Source of the DNA: Rhopalosiphum padi
Taxonomy: Eukaryota; Arthropoda; Insecta; Hemiptera; Aphididae
Direction: 5' to 3'
NCBI RefSeq assembly: GCF_020882245.1
Contig: NC_083598.1
Coordinates: 36,989,858-37,053,857 of the forward strand
DNA: 64,000 nt
Shown: piece by piece, positions 1-14,900 of the stretch
Numbering within the stretch: the first letter of the stretch is position 1
Layout of the letters: every line of letters begins with the position of its first letter
Translations under genes and position numbers: made by a program
The notes under the pieces: generated by a model
The model's database searches: none
What the model saw: the letters and a program-made list of their open reading frames with translations, nothing else
Told to the model about the DNA's origin: nothing

Positions 1-299
1 CAAGATTTTGTTCGTATTGATAACATTTTTGCTGTACTGTACTTAATTACGTGTGTTTCTTTTTGAATGTACTCAGTTTAATTATTACCAACGAGATGCC
101 TAAATAAATAATGAATATTAAATTATATGAACAACCATAAGAATAAAACTGTATCTTTTGTATCATAATTATTATATAATTAGGTACTGACATACTTTTG
201 TGAAATATCACCCTGCCATCAGAATTTGGGTCATATCAACGAATATGTTATTAATATTTAAGACATAGTGTTCAACAATTTGCTGCGGTTACGAAATTA

Positions 300-1850
300 T
301 TACACTTGGTTTTTTGTCCTCAACTGTTACCAAAGTCGGCGAGCGCGCGATAACGACGGAACACAAAAATAATATTATTATTATACCTCGGTAAATTGTT
401 ATTAACGGCCGCACGCCGCAGATTCTCGAGCATCAGCGCGTACCAACACGTTTCGGTGGAAAGTTTTCGGCAAAAGGCGCCGGTCGAAAGTTTTTGCCGG
501 TTAACGTCCGAACAACGTACAATAATAATAATAATAATATTAACAACAACATATAGACCTATACGGATATATACCTATTACCTACCCGAATCAGGTGTAC
601 GTGCGCGGTAGCGTTTACGCGTTCGTCGAGTATTTGTTTCGGTCGTTTTTCTTTCTATTTTCGTTCCGATAACGTCACGATAATAATGGAACTTATCATA
701 TGTGTATGTACATGCACGCAGTTACCGAATAATACGATGTTTATTTATTACGAGTATATATAGGCTCGTCTATCTCGACAATTTATGGGCCGCGCGTTAT
801 CGTCAGCCCGTTATTCCGAACTCATACGTTGCCCAGAATCCTGGCGATTTCAGTGCTCGATTCGTGATGTATATTATAGTACTGTGATATTATGCGTTTT
901 GACTTTTAAATAACGTTAATTTCCGTGCGCCTATTCAAGTGCAAAGCATGCTTGTACGGCGTGCGCGCATCACATTATGTTGTGTCCGCGAATATTCTCG
1001 TGAATAAAAATAACAATTCTTAACGATACGCGAACCGAGTCCGCCGTATAAATAATATAAAATTACCTATACGGCTATTATACGTATAACATGTGTTCGG
1101 CGATATTATGCGATAACGACGAGTTGAGAAGTCCAATAAAAAACCGTCGGACACTCCGTCTACCCTTGTAATACGCGTATTATAACCGCATATCCGTGCA
1201 CTTATATTAAATAGTTCGACTCTGCCGCCGGCAAGGTTTATATGCTGACGGCAATACATTTTTATTATGCCGTTATTGAAAAAAACGCCGTATCGCTGTT
1301 GTTTCCTCGTATACCGCCGATATTGTAAGTCATCTCGCTGCGTAGGCTGCACGGACGACATACTATACGGTTGCATTGTAATATAGCGCTCATAGTATTT
1401 GGACTTGTATAATTTTCGTTTTGATTTTTCGTCCATTCGAACTTACTATACATTGATAAATCATATTATCCGCCGGGAAGTCACCGCCGCGACACGCAAG
1501 CGTCACAGTAATTTTGTTTTATTTTTCCTAGCCGATGGTCTTACGGAGTACGTAATTAATACCGACATCGAATAATATATTTTTGTATTAGTTATTGGTA
1601 GGGGCACATAACACGCTGTTTGTCGTGTCGGGATAATTAATTAAATTTGTCTCTTTGTCTTAAAATGGACGGGCGAACTATACTCGTCCAACAAATCCTA
1701 CATTTATATATTTTATTGTACAACAGTATACAGTGACAATTCTGTACGTTCGTAAACTGTGTCATTCCTTTGCGGCGCGTCGCAGTAGGGAGTCAGATTA
1801 GAGGGCGAGTCCGGTAACGCGAAGTTAATGGTCAACGCTAGTTTATCTGT
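300..1850. promoter_or_regulatory. CpG-rich block, candidate promoter
   Basis: The block has dense CG dinucleotides (for example around 336-350, 404-425, 430-490, 1140-1230 and 1775-1820) in a window that is otherwise very AT-rich. The other islands of this kind in the window sit at the starts of the ubiquitin-conjugating enzyme gene and of BCCIP. By analogy this could be a transcription start for an unc-13 isoform or for a gene on the other strand. No TATA box or coding exon was identified. Confidence 0.3.
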
Positions 1851-4800
1851 AACACAAACACATATAACTACTATAATAACCATTATACATCGGTATTTAA
1901 TATTTATTGTTTCCGTTAAATGTTATATACATTCTCCACATGAACCAATAAAGCAACTCATAATAAATATCAAATTAATGAACTTATAACATCCTATTTA
2001 TTATCATAATTATGATAAATGTTCACTGTTTTGATATCAGATTACGTCTTTGAAAATTTTAAATAAAATATAAGTATACGACCGACCATAACACAGTATT
2101 GTAAGAGCGGCAAAATTCATACGTAAGAATAGGAGATATGTATTACAGTATTTCTTTCTGTGGGAACTATTCTCAAGAACTACCAAATAATTCAATATTA
2201 CAAATATTTTCAAAGAAATGTGATTTTTAAAAAAAAAAAAAAAAAAAGATAGAGAAAAAAGCCGCACTCTCGGCGAAAAATTGAAATGAAATGACCAAAT
2301 ATTTTATTATGGTGCACCAAGTCGCTATGACAACACACGCACACACACAAAACACTTAAACACACACACTGAAGACTCTGCTATTAATGATATATATATG
2401 AATGTGTGAGTTTGAATGGGTTATTCAGTAATAACTATTAAAAACAAATACTAGTTTTATGTGTGACGTCTTTATTTTTCGTAAATATATTGGCCTGCGA
2501 TAGTGATACTTGGTGACTATCCAAGTAAAAGAAAAAATTGTATAGTTTGGCACAAAACCGACCATAAAAGTATATAAACAATATAAGTTTTTCTTTTCTC
2601 ATTTGGTACATTTCAGTATCGTATTAAAAGCTGTAATGATAATGATAGAACTCTCATCCCGATAATGTAAACACGTCAGTTCTATTTACGAAATCTGTTT
2701 TATTCAAACATATCGTTGACAAAAAGCTACTCGATGTATTCCACATAGAAATTCCCACACATTCTGTTACTTCTTCTCGACAAATTCTTTGGAATATTGA
2801 TGATAAAAGTTTTTTAAAAAAAATCTCTATTCTTTTATGCTTAGCATCTATAGTATAAGTTCTATACAGTGGGAAAGGAAACACTCGTTTATGAGTAATC
2901 TCTATTTGACAAAATCGATAGAATGTTAAAAAATTAATCGTATAAACCACAATAATATTATGATAAAATCTAAAAGAAAAAGAAAAAAATATTCACAATA
3001 AATTTAAAAAATATAATTCATACACCGTGTATAATTTGTTGTTTCTACACTTATTCATATTTAGTAAATTTATTTATTTTTATGAACGTAATAATAATAC
3101 TTCAGAGCGCTTTTGGCTATATAGTTAGAATTATGGGTGTATGTGTACCTATATTTATATTATATATATACAATATGCATTATACGTATATATTACGCTG
3201 GTGTACCATAATGTAAAAATAAAATATTCTTCTTATAACAAATTTTCTAGCCGAGAATGTACACTATATACCGCAACCATTTATTAAATAACTTGCTGAA
3301 TAAACAATAATTTAAAAAACTAATGTTATACATGTTTATATTATTATATATACAACGGTCTTGTTCGTTGTTCTGCGTGTTAATTATTAAAGGACGATAA
3401 AACAAAAACTAAGGGAGTCATCTTAATTCTAATTAATGACATCGGAAAAAGACCTTTTGTATGTCTTTCCCGGTTAATGGAAACATTTCGTTCAAACTAA
3501 CATTTGAAAAAAAACTATATACGTACACGATGACAAAGTATACTTAATACGAATAATGGGGTTTAAATTTTAAAACTCATTTCATACAGGCACTTAATTC
3601 ATTTTGGATTACTAAAATACACAAATACGAAAAAAAAAATGGGAGAAAACAATTTCAAATAAACGGAAGGTAGTTTGAGTGGTTCCCGTTTATATTTTTT
3701 ATCAAAAAAAGTTTTGAATTATATACCAATAAATATTCTTGTCCTCTATTTAGGAATTTATGAAGTTTTCGAGGGCCATCAAAATGTAATATACATGTTA
3801 ACCAAAGAAGTTAAAAATAACATAGAAAAACAAAATTAAAACAAATGAAAACCTCATTTAATTTATCATAAAAAATATGACAATTAAAAATTTAACAAAT
3901 GCATTTTTTATTTGTTGGCTAGTATATTTTTATAATTTTAACTTATAAACTTAATTTTAATTCGAAATATTCTAATTTCATTAAACGTAATAATAAAATC
4001 TCCCAAACAACTAAATCATATAATATTCAAAATATGTTATTATTATTTATTCATAATATTATGAATATTCGCAGAACACTCGAACAGCATCAAACCGTTT
4101 GCATTCACAATACTTTTCGGTAGTAAAGGAAATATTATATTTCTACGATATTTAACGCTATAATTCCGTGGTAAATAATATTTTCAATATTATCATTGGT
4201 ACAAAGCATTCCACATATTGTCACTAAAGCATCCACAAGAATATATTATAAATAATAATATTTTATGTTGATATATTAAAAAATAATTTAAATGAGTATT
4301 AAAGGTATAACAATAAAGTATTGAAACTGTTTATTGAAATAATGTTTTTACTTTATAGTAGTTATTATTACAATTTATATTGTCATAGCGTGTTGATATC
4401 CAAAATTAAACATCTTAAAAGAAATGTTAAAATATAAGTTATCTGTTTCTTAAGAACATCGTGAATTAACATGTACATTATGTAAGATAGACCTTACCAT
4501 AATTTACAATTTTTTAGAATATTCGCCTTGTTCAACTAAAAACCATACACGATAAGTTAATGTTGCCTCGAAAAAAAAACTATAACTCAATAATATTGAT
4601 TGTCATTAGTCACGTAACTAATAATAATATTTTTTACCTGTCAAACTGTCTTTGACAAAATATGCAAAGGATAGAATAATCGATGAGGGAACGACAACGG
4701 TGATAAAAATAAAAAATAAAGCACTATTGTTTTAGATTATGAGCGAAGCGTTTTATGAGTTTACAATTATGTATTTTTTTTTTATTTGTGTACCTATATT

Positions 4801-7800
4801 ATTATATTTTGAATATAATAAGATATCTTAAACTTTCATGTATCTCTTCAATCGATTTCTGGGTTCCGAAATGAAACTCGTTAATGAAATATTTTTTTCT
4901 ATCCCGCGATAGTTTTCGATAAAATTACAAGCCACCGGAAACCGGCGAACTTTACTGTAAACCGTATTAAATCAAATCTATTGCTTGATCATTATAACGC
5001 TCTCGGTTGTTTAATTGTTTTTGTAGAAAATTAAAATCATACAATAGAGGTTTCAAATTTAATCTGATTATTTATGTAATCGTTGCATTATAATATAGAA
5101 CTCTGAAGAATTGAATTATTTTAACTGTTTTCAAATATTAAATTTCATATTAAATACGTATTTTCGTTAACAAAAAAAACAAACAACATATTTTTCAATA
5201 TTGTAAACTAAACATAATAATAATATATCGTACGACTATAGAACATATTTGGTATATGTAATATGTATATATTATTATACGATCTATTATAATATAATTT
5301 TTAAGATTGAGCATACATAATTTGTATTTATTTTAATTAACATTAATATTTAACAATAATTATTCGATGATTCAGCTCAATTATAATAACATACTGTCGT
5401 TACAGCGTTATTGTTTGGAATTTACATCGATCATACACCTCTTCTTGGTTAAAATCAATAACGATGTATTGATGTAATAATTGCATTATTCTGTTTAATT
5501 TTTATGTAGTAATATTATGATACGCCCGTTTTTTCTACGCAAACGATCAACATAAATTAAACGAAATATGTCGGTTATTGGGATTATTGTTTATCACCCA
5601 TATGGCCATATGTCACCAACACGACTTTTTATCGATATTTTAATGAAAATATTTGATTTCGCTTTCAAACCACAACCGTATCATTTCTATATTTAAGGCC
5701 AGGCATACATAAATTAGATTTATTATTTTTATTTTTTGGTTTCGAATAAAAAGTTTTTTAACGGGGCAGGTAAACTCACTGTGCCGTGCATTATCAGGCC
5801 GTGACCTTTTCGCCCGTTTTCTGCAGCTCATAATATATTCATGCCGTAGAGGTATTTTTTAAATAAAAAATAACTAAATTGTTGAATATGATTTGCAAGT
5901 AATTACGATTAATTATACGAATACTCGTATTTATATTTTAAACACAAATGTAATACTTAAACAAAAACGTTGTGTACATTTAAGAAAATATTATTTTTGT
6001 CGTGCTTTCTCATGGGCGAAAATTATCTACACCGTAATTAATAAATTATTATTACGATTGTGTTTTTATAGTATGTCATTATTATGCGTCTGTTTCAATT
6101 AGGAACATATTATTTTAAATTTTGGGCTACGAAATTTAATGATTTGATGGAGGGTGGTTATTATTATTATAATCCTTATTATAACCTAACGTGTTTATAT
6201 TATTATTACCTGCAACAATGTCTTTGTTTTCCTAACTATCGAAACTATCTCTAAAACATGATGGATTTAACTGACGATGAAACAACAAACAATTGTAATA
6301 CAATTTGTTTTATCACTAACCATTAGAGAATTTTGAGTTTTATTATAGTTTAACAAACAATTATTCGTGAATTGAAACATAATACGATATATATATTTTC
6401 TTATAACATCAATACAATAAAAAGAGTACATAAACAAATAAATAATAATGACCAATAAATAAAGTATAAACCGACAAAAGTCAATTCATCTAGAGTACAT
6501 TTTCTCATACGAATAAAAACTTTTAGTTTAAATCGAGGTTAAGAATTTCTAGCTTTATATTAACAAAATAAATAGATATATTATAGTGTGCACATATACA
6601 TGTTAGATTGGCATTTTCAATTAAACATAGGGTCTTTTTTTCCTTTTCGCTAGTGACCTTTCTCGATAAAAGTCTGAAAACACCGTATTTTTAGTTCTGT
6701 AGATAAATAATGGATTTAATAGGACTGAGAAACAACGAACCCATCAGCGTCCGTGAATAAAAGATTAATAATGGAATATTAAGACGACTCGAAAAAAAAT
6801 AAAATGAAAATATCACGCCGGCGACGAGAGCAGACTCTCTGTAGGTTTATATAGTTAACTAAAAAGATCGTCTATATTATTATGTACGATAAACAGAGCC
6901 GTCTTAGATAATAAAACAAGCAGCGGGAAAACGTCCCATAGAGATTTGCCATCACCAACTCAATCCGTTAAAAAACTAGGGGTGGGATAAATGCTTGTAT
7001 CTGCTTTTGGGTGTGTATGCGTTCCCCTTAACGACGCCATGGTTTTTAAACCTCTGGATCCTTTAGTGCTGTTGTTGTTTTTTCGTATTTTTTTTATTCT
7101 TTTTCTGTTTTTTTTTTTTACTCTACTCGACTCACTATTATATACCGGATCAGAATTTCAAACAGGACACGATTTTGTCCAACACTCGACAATCGTCGAC
7201 GAAAAAATTTCACACAGAACACTATGAAAATAAGACTCGGCTGTTTAAAATACATCTAATTTCTTTTCCTTTTTTTTAGCTTTTAAACCCCTCACTGTTA
7301 ACTACCCACATTTAAGAAATGGAAAAAAACCAGAAAAACCTCGTTACTCTGGTTCAACTATTTATATTATGTATATATTAGAGTAAACAAATTTTAAATT
7401 GTACAACGTTAATTTCCTCAATCATTTTTAAAACTTGCTTTTTCTTATTAAATTCTAATTTAAAACTACACAAGCAAATTTACACCAATATCACAAATTA
7501 TTGCACTTACAAGTCATATTGTTAACTATTTATCACTAAAGTGGATGGTATTATATGTGTAAATATTCTTTTAAATAAAAAAAATGGATTTTTAAATAAC
7601 TTTTCTTAGAATTTTATCGTCCAAATATCGAACATATTGAACCACTAGTTTATTATTTATAAACTTTGAAGTTTAGTTAAAAACCAGGAGTTGAGTGCCT
7701 GGGAAATAATAATTATATAGCACGAAAATGTCCATTATAAACCAGCAATTCAACGTTCGATATCTATTTGTGTCTGAACATTTTTGAAAATATACTTAAG

Positions 7801-8866
7801 CTGAATTATAATATGCTGCGTTTGATAAATAAAAATAAGTGCCCATAAAACTTTAAAATTCCCTCCAAAAAAATAATAAATGTAATATAGTGATAAATTC
7901 CAATATCTTAAGTAAAACATCTATTCACTTTGAATTATGCAGACTTACGTTTCTATATATATAATAATAATTTCTCTAGAACGTTAATACATAAACGGCA
8001 AACAAAGTACGGAATTCTAAAATCTTTACTTCAGGTATTTTCTACATTTTAGCTTTTAACGCTCGATAATCCGGTGTCATAGTATATTATAATAAATGTG
8101 GTTTGGGGATTATGCAATTCGCGCGATAGAGACATCATAAAACAAAGTATGGATACGAGAATTTATGGCGTTTTAATTACATATACATTGGCTGCGACGG
8201 AAATTTATTTTGGGACGACGCAAATAACACCACTTTATATAGGTGTGTGGCTTTTGTTAGTTACCAAACACGAAAAATAATCGATAAAAGTGAACAAAAA
8301 AAAAAAACACTGTATAACAGCAAGTTTGCATGCGGTAAAAGTCAGACTAAAATATAAAATTAATATATGCAGTTTAAACATACTATACAATTTGCTATAA
8401 ACATGATACATATATTATATACATATATATTATAGAGTGGTAGCGTATTGGGTACTTGGGTGGCCAGCAACAGTTTGGTTTTTTATATCGGACAAACTTT
8501 TTTTCCTGTAGCTAAAAATTCGACTCCGGGTGAAAAACTTAAAAACCTGAGAAAAAAACAAAATATGGTTCAATAAAGATTTTCTGTCAAATGCAATTCA
8601 TCCATAAATATCTGTGTACTTTATCGGTGCAGCAGTGAATTATTTCCTTTTTTTTTTTTTATTTTATCCTGTCGTTCAGGAAATCTACCCAATTATTTCA
8701 CATGAGTCGATACTACTATCTGCACCCAATTACATCGCTTACCACTCGAGGAAATAATAATCCAACATATATTTGGTATTACCACGAACAACGTTCTTAT
8801 ATTATATATATATATAATATGTGCGTGTATGTGTGCCTGTATTATAATGTAACGAAACGTTGTTAT

Positions 8867-8950
8867 ATTATATCAGTATTATAGGGAAATATATATTATT
8901 ATATTATATCAGTATTATAGGGAAATATATATATTATTATATCGGTATTA
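8867..8950. repeat. 36-bp tandem duplication beside a splice acceptor
   Basis: A unit of about 36 bp beginning ATTATATCAGTATTATAGGG occurs at 8867 and again at 8903. A third, diverged and partial copy (ATTATATCGGTATTA) starts at 8936. The array runs up to the T-rich acceptor tract of the unc-13 exon at 8977. It is a young local duplication, seen directly in the sequence. Confidence 0.75.
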
Positions 8951-8976
8951 CATGATATTATTTTTTTTTCTTACAG

Positions 8977-11900
8977 AATGGAAGAGGGAGCGGAGAAAAC
9001 ATTAATAGAGCGAATGGGTAAGTAAAAAAAAAAAATAATAATAATAATATAAGTAACTTTAGTTTAGTACAAGAGGTTTTTACGTCTTAGAGGTTAATAC
9101 GCGTCACGCGTTTACGGAACTGAAATTGGAAGAGAAACAGTATTATAGGGGAAACTAAACATCGTCGTTTTTATTATTATTACTATTGTTGTGTAATTTG
9201 ATGAGCGAAACACGAACGAAAGTGAGATTAAATAATAATGTGGTGTACGCGGCGTGTGGGAGAAGTCGTAGTTAGTAGACTACATATAATATATGGTGAT
9301 GATGTAAATGATTTCAGAGCTGTTATTCGATACTTTTCACAACCACCGTACGCACTGAGTATTTGCACACCCACCCACACGTCCTATACATGCACTATAA
9401 AGAGTTTAAAAGTACATTTTAACCCAAGATTTCCTCTGTGTGCGCGTGTGTGTGTGTGTGTTTTACACACGTGTATCCGTCGCATCCGGCCGTGTCTCGC
9501 GGTATGATGGTTTTAAAGAGCTTTGTGGGAGTTCGGTCCATTGAATTTTTGTGTCCTGTATTTCTATGTATATGTGTAGTGTACGCCCGCGGATGAAAAG
9601 GAAAATATAATAGCGACACAAGAGTGTGTGTATGCGCGCGTGTGTGTGTGTGTGTGTACGGTACATAGTTGGGTGTAATCCGTAAGTGCACTTCTACACC
9701 GCGACGAGGAGTGGAGAACGACGGCGACCTGTCTGATAACAAACTTTCGATTGGTGTGGTGAGTAGAGTTGGCGCTGGGAGAAAAGCGACGGGGTGAAAT
9801 GTCATTTTATGTTTATTTATCGGGTGACAACACTAAAAGCCGTCGTCGTCTTTGGCGGCACCTATATGTATATATATATATATATACGATGTCACGATGT
9901 ACACGATAAAAGTAAACATATGAAATTAGTTCTGTTGGGCAATATACCTGCTATACGAGCAGTGATTGAGTTTGTGCCGAGTGGGGTTTGATATATGGAC
10001 TACTTCTTCTCGTTTAATTACGAGGCGAGCCTCTACCTCTTCAATTTAAAACAACATTAAAGTCATTATTTTATGACATTATGACGTCTCCGGGTGCGCA
10101 TAATTCTGGTGTATACTAATTGAGTCTCATACCTGAACGAGGAAAATAATAATTCATTAATTGAGTCCTAGTATAAAAGAAAAATATACCAATTGTGTCC
10201 GCAATTAGGAAACGAAAAATATACTAATTGAATCCCGTACTTGGAAAACATAAAATTTGTCGTTTGAATCCATAGGTTTTTTATTTTTTGTGTGTACCTA
10301 TATTGTGCATTTTCATATTTCTGGTTAAAATATAGAATATTATATATTATAAAAATATGAACACTTTCAAACACTGAATTGGTGCATTGACCGAAACTAA
10401 CTATAAGAAGTTATATAATCATTAAAGAAAACAAAATTTAAAAAAAATGTCAAAATTACAAACTAAACAAGTCTCAAGATTTAAGTACGTACGTAAAAAG
10501 TGTATTGCTTGTGTTTTTATCAATATAAGCGTATAACACGTTAAATGTATTTATTTATTATCATGAACAAATTAATAACATAGTTTATTATTCACATTCA
10601 TTAATGTTAACCTTATTATGTGTAGATTTTTTTCTTACAAACAGTCCTTAGTTTGTAAAAATGGAATGGAAAATTTTGTTTTTCAATATTTTGTGAGTAT
10701 CAGTATAGGTGTGGACTCAATAAGTATTATATTTTAATGAAACTCGTATGTATTTTTAAAAAACAGAAACTCGGTCCGCATGTAGTCACATAGTTCATTT
10801 ACAATAGTAATTATATTGATCTGTCCATTTCCGTCATTGCTTAATTTGTTTTTATTACGTGTACGTACAATAAAATTTTAACAAAAATATTTTTTACTGT
10901 CACTCAATTACTTTATAAAAGTATATTTTTGATAAGTGCTTATATAGCAAAGATTTTAATTAAAACTTACCGTGTACCATTAGGAATTACTGGTTGTTGA
11001 CTTGTTAGTCTTTTCTGGTCACCAAATAAGCAATAAGTATATAAGTATCAACTAGTTTAAAAATTGTCTATTTTTTTTTTTGGGCAAAACTTTAAAAATA
11101 TGTCTTCAATAATCAATAATAAAATCTATATAATCTTACTATGTTCTATTTTAGACACCCTGGAGACAATCCGTTTTATAGCAACATCGACAGCATGCCG
11201 GATATTCGACCCAGGAGAAAATCTATCCCTCTTGTCTCGGAACTGGTAAGCAAAATATTTAATATTTACATAATTTAAATTCATCATTTTCTCTCATTAA
11301 AACTTATTGGGAACAAAAACTCCCGAAAATTGGATATCAATCGAGTATACAGCGTTTTTGTAAAGTAATAATATTATTATAATTCAACCGAGAAACGAGT
11401 GTACCCGGTGATTTGGTAGTAAATATTTTTGTACAAATTTTCGCTTCTAAGTGTATACCGTATATTATAATTTCTTCATGTGAAATGGTTTCTCTTATCC
11501 TCATGTTTTATGTTGTTTTTATGTGTACCTAAATGAATGTTGTTTTTTTTTTGCTATTCCACGTGTTCTCATCATGTTTCCAATGTAAAATATGTTCTTT
11601 AGACTTCCTTTATAGAACTTTTTTAAACGATTTCTTCATTTCAAACGCTAATCATTCATAATTTATGTATACTTTAACTTTTTATTTTATTTTTTAAAAT
11701 TATAATAATATATTATAGGTACATATTATTATGAATCTAATTTAAATAGGTACTATATTATAATAATAGGCTTAGTTTAAATACCTATCTGAAACATATA
11801 GGACTCATTATTTTTATTTTTTAACATAAACATGTAAACTAACTAATTTGTGTTATATTGTCTGTTGTTTGTGATCTTCACGCATCGATCCAGGTTCTCA

Positions 11901-14900
11901 AGGTATAGCGTTCTTTTTTTTTGTTTATTTTTACCATTTATTTAGAGAAAAATATAGAGCACGCTATTAGATCTGGTGACGTGGTTTTTCGTCCATGAAA
12001 ACACACATTCACTAACACACTAAACACAAAACATGCACACACACATATCACACACCGCTTTAGCACCATACCATTTTATTATAACACTAAAATTTAAATT
12101 TCTATTTTCTAGAAATTCCAAATATTAAAATTATTTTAGAGGTAGAACAAAATAGCTAAGCAATTGTATCTTTTACATATTATATTTTTTTATGTACCAT
12201 ACACTTTTGCTTAGTTTTTTTCTATTAGCTTTGTTTGTTTATATATTTTTATATAATGTACATCATATAATATTTTATTTATATTTGTACAGTTTTCAGC
12301 ATTTTCACTAATTAATATTTAAAAAATCTATGCATTATATTATAGAATTAGATTTAAACGATTTAAATTTTATTTTATATATTTAAATAAAAAACATGCC
12401 ATTTTAATTAAAAAAATACTTTTTGAAATTTATTTCATTAAAAAAATAACAAGGTACTTTAATTTTAGTATAATAAACTATTTATACCTCATAATTATAT
12501 CACACTATTTATATTACATAACAGATTAATTAATTATTTTACTTAACGTATATATAATCCACAAAAAAATGTTTTAGTTTATTGTAATAATTATTTTGTA
12601 TAGCAAATAAGTATTGGAATGAAATTTGATAATGGTTCTTCTGAGAAAAAATCTTTTAGTTTATGATCTTAAATAAATGTGAGACAGTATATATTATATG
12701 TAGGTATGTAAATTCTACAGTATACACATATTGTATATTATACATATTTAACGAAATGTCGTAATGAACTTCTTAAGTGCTCAAACTCTATTTCTTGTAA
12801 TTTATTAGACTGATACGAGCACTATATAGATCCGTGTATATAATAATACGTCAACTATAATTTAATACATCCACTTTATTTCATTAACCTCTAGATAATA
12901 CTTTACCATTAATTAAAAAAACATTAACCCTCCCGATAACACTTAAGTACCTAGCATATATAGCGACTATTTTTCTGCAATTTTATTTTTTAATAATTAA
13001 CAATGCATGCATTACATTTCTATACACATTTCAATTCATTAAAATGGAAATTAAATCGTTACTAACATAGAATTAGTTTTAATATTTAACTTATTATATT
13101 TAGTTTACGTAGACTTATAGACAATTAGTGTTTTTAATTTATTAATTTATATATTATACATATATATTATATATACATTTTTTTCTATTTTATAACTCTA
13201 ATCCGGTTTAATAAGCTGTAGGTGGCTGTGAACACAATACAAAATACCTACCAATGATGATACAGTTATATAATAGACATGTGCGTGTAGTTGAAAAGCT
13301 GCATTAATTTAAATATGAAAATTTAAACATTTTATATTTTTATCATTTGAACATTATAAAAAACTAAAAACAAAAATAGACTTTAAGCATTTAATTTTGC
13401 ACATGTTTATTGAACACTTAACACTTAAGTTCTGATACGTTACTATTACTTTGAACTAGATAGAACTAGATCGTAGTAATGTGCTTATCAACGTAAAATA
13501 TGTTTCGTGATTTCGTTCACAGACATTTAAATTAAATGAGAATTTGCTCGAGAAAATGTGTTTTTAAAATGTCTTAAAAAATGTATTGTTTATTACGAAT
13601 CACATTAATTCAAAAATTATAATTATGATTTTCAAATTATATATATTATTTTTTCATTGTTGTGTTAGAAAAACATTCCTAAAAGTATTTTCCTCGGGCA
13701 AACTCTTGAGTTATACTTTTGTCTGGAATAAGAATGTTTTTAACAATACTTGTATTTTTTTTTCAAATGATATTATATAATATAAATCTATATAAGTATA
13801 TTCCACCACTATAATTATGATGGAAACCTAATTTATAAGTATGTTTTTTTTACCGATAAAAAAATATTTAAATTATTACAGAGTATAATATGCAATATAA
13901 TTAGTTCAACATTATAATAAGTTTTTATTTTAATGTGGAAATGTAGTAATAATATGTCAATATTTATCTTAAAACGAAACATTGATGCTCCTGAAAAAAA
14001 TTCCATTTTTACTCGAAGTTTCTTTTTATGCTGACATCATTATTTTCCCTTTATGACTACATCAACAACAAGAGTGAAATATATACAGTAGAAAAAGTGT
14101 TGAAAAGTTTCTCGTAGCATTTATATCTCTTCTGTGAGATGTTATTTACGAATATTATTTATATAATATAAATTTTTAAACTACTTACATTAGTCATCAT
14201 AACATTCTTATTCCATTTGAGTATTATAGTGATATCAATAATTTGGTGAGTTATAATAAATTCGGTTTATTTAATAGCATCATGGGTATAATTATTAAAC
14301 ACGTTATTGCATAAATGCTTAATATTTACGCTTATGGTTACAATAGCTTTATTGCTCACTGTTTTCCCGTTTTTACATTATTAATTTATTATTGGAATTC
14401 TTGCGGGTGTATTTTAGACAATGGCTGCCACAAAAAGAAACGCAGGGCTGGCATCAGGAGTTCCACGTCCGACTCTCAACGACGAAGAGCTGGTTAGTAC
14501 CAAATTGAACAAATCACTTGTGCTTTTTCATTATTAAAAAATAGTTTGTCAAATGAAAAAATTCCAACGTTTACTTTCTTAGAGTTTTCTTTTTATCAGT
14601 ATATTTTTAATCGCATCTGTAGAAAAGATGTATCTCTAAAATGTCTAAAACCAAAATAATATTTCCTATCCTTATTCCAAAAAAATATTTTATAAATTAA
14701 AATATACGTAAGAAAAAATAAATACAAAAATGAATTTGTAAATACTAAATTATAGAACTTTTATTGTTTGACATAATATAATAATGTAGCAATATAGCAA
14801 GTATAATGCTCTATTTTTTAACATTCGCCCCCTCACTATATAGTCCATTGACAGAAATATGATATATTTATTATTTCAATGAAGTTGTAGTAAAATAAAA

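Larger units (their letters stand above)
1..8976. other. Upstream non-coding region of unc-13, no exon recognised
   Basis: This stretch lies upstream of the first unc-13 exon that I can recognise. It is AT-rich, with many short homopolymers and TA runs, and all open frames in it are short and unlike any family I know. About 300-1850 is clearly richer in CpG than the rest and could be a promoter or 5' untranslated exon of an unc-13 isoform, but I see no coding sequence there. The missing unc-13 N-terminus must be encoded further upstream, outside the window, or in small exons here that I cannot identify by eye. Confidence 0.6.

Noticed and set aside
1020..1436. 138-codon minus-strand open frame
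   Set aside because: It lies in the CpG-rich block, has no recognisable domain and no splice context; probably chance.
8978..9016. ATG at 8978 as the unc-13 start codon
   Set aside because: Its frame runs into a stop after the next exon. The frame that continues into HPGDNPFYSN enters this exon open from an acceptor, so the exon is internal.
9419..9805. 128-codon minus-strand open frame
   Set aside because: It is produced by GT microsatellites and is rich in Thr-His; it lies in an unc-13 intron.
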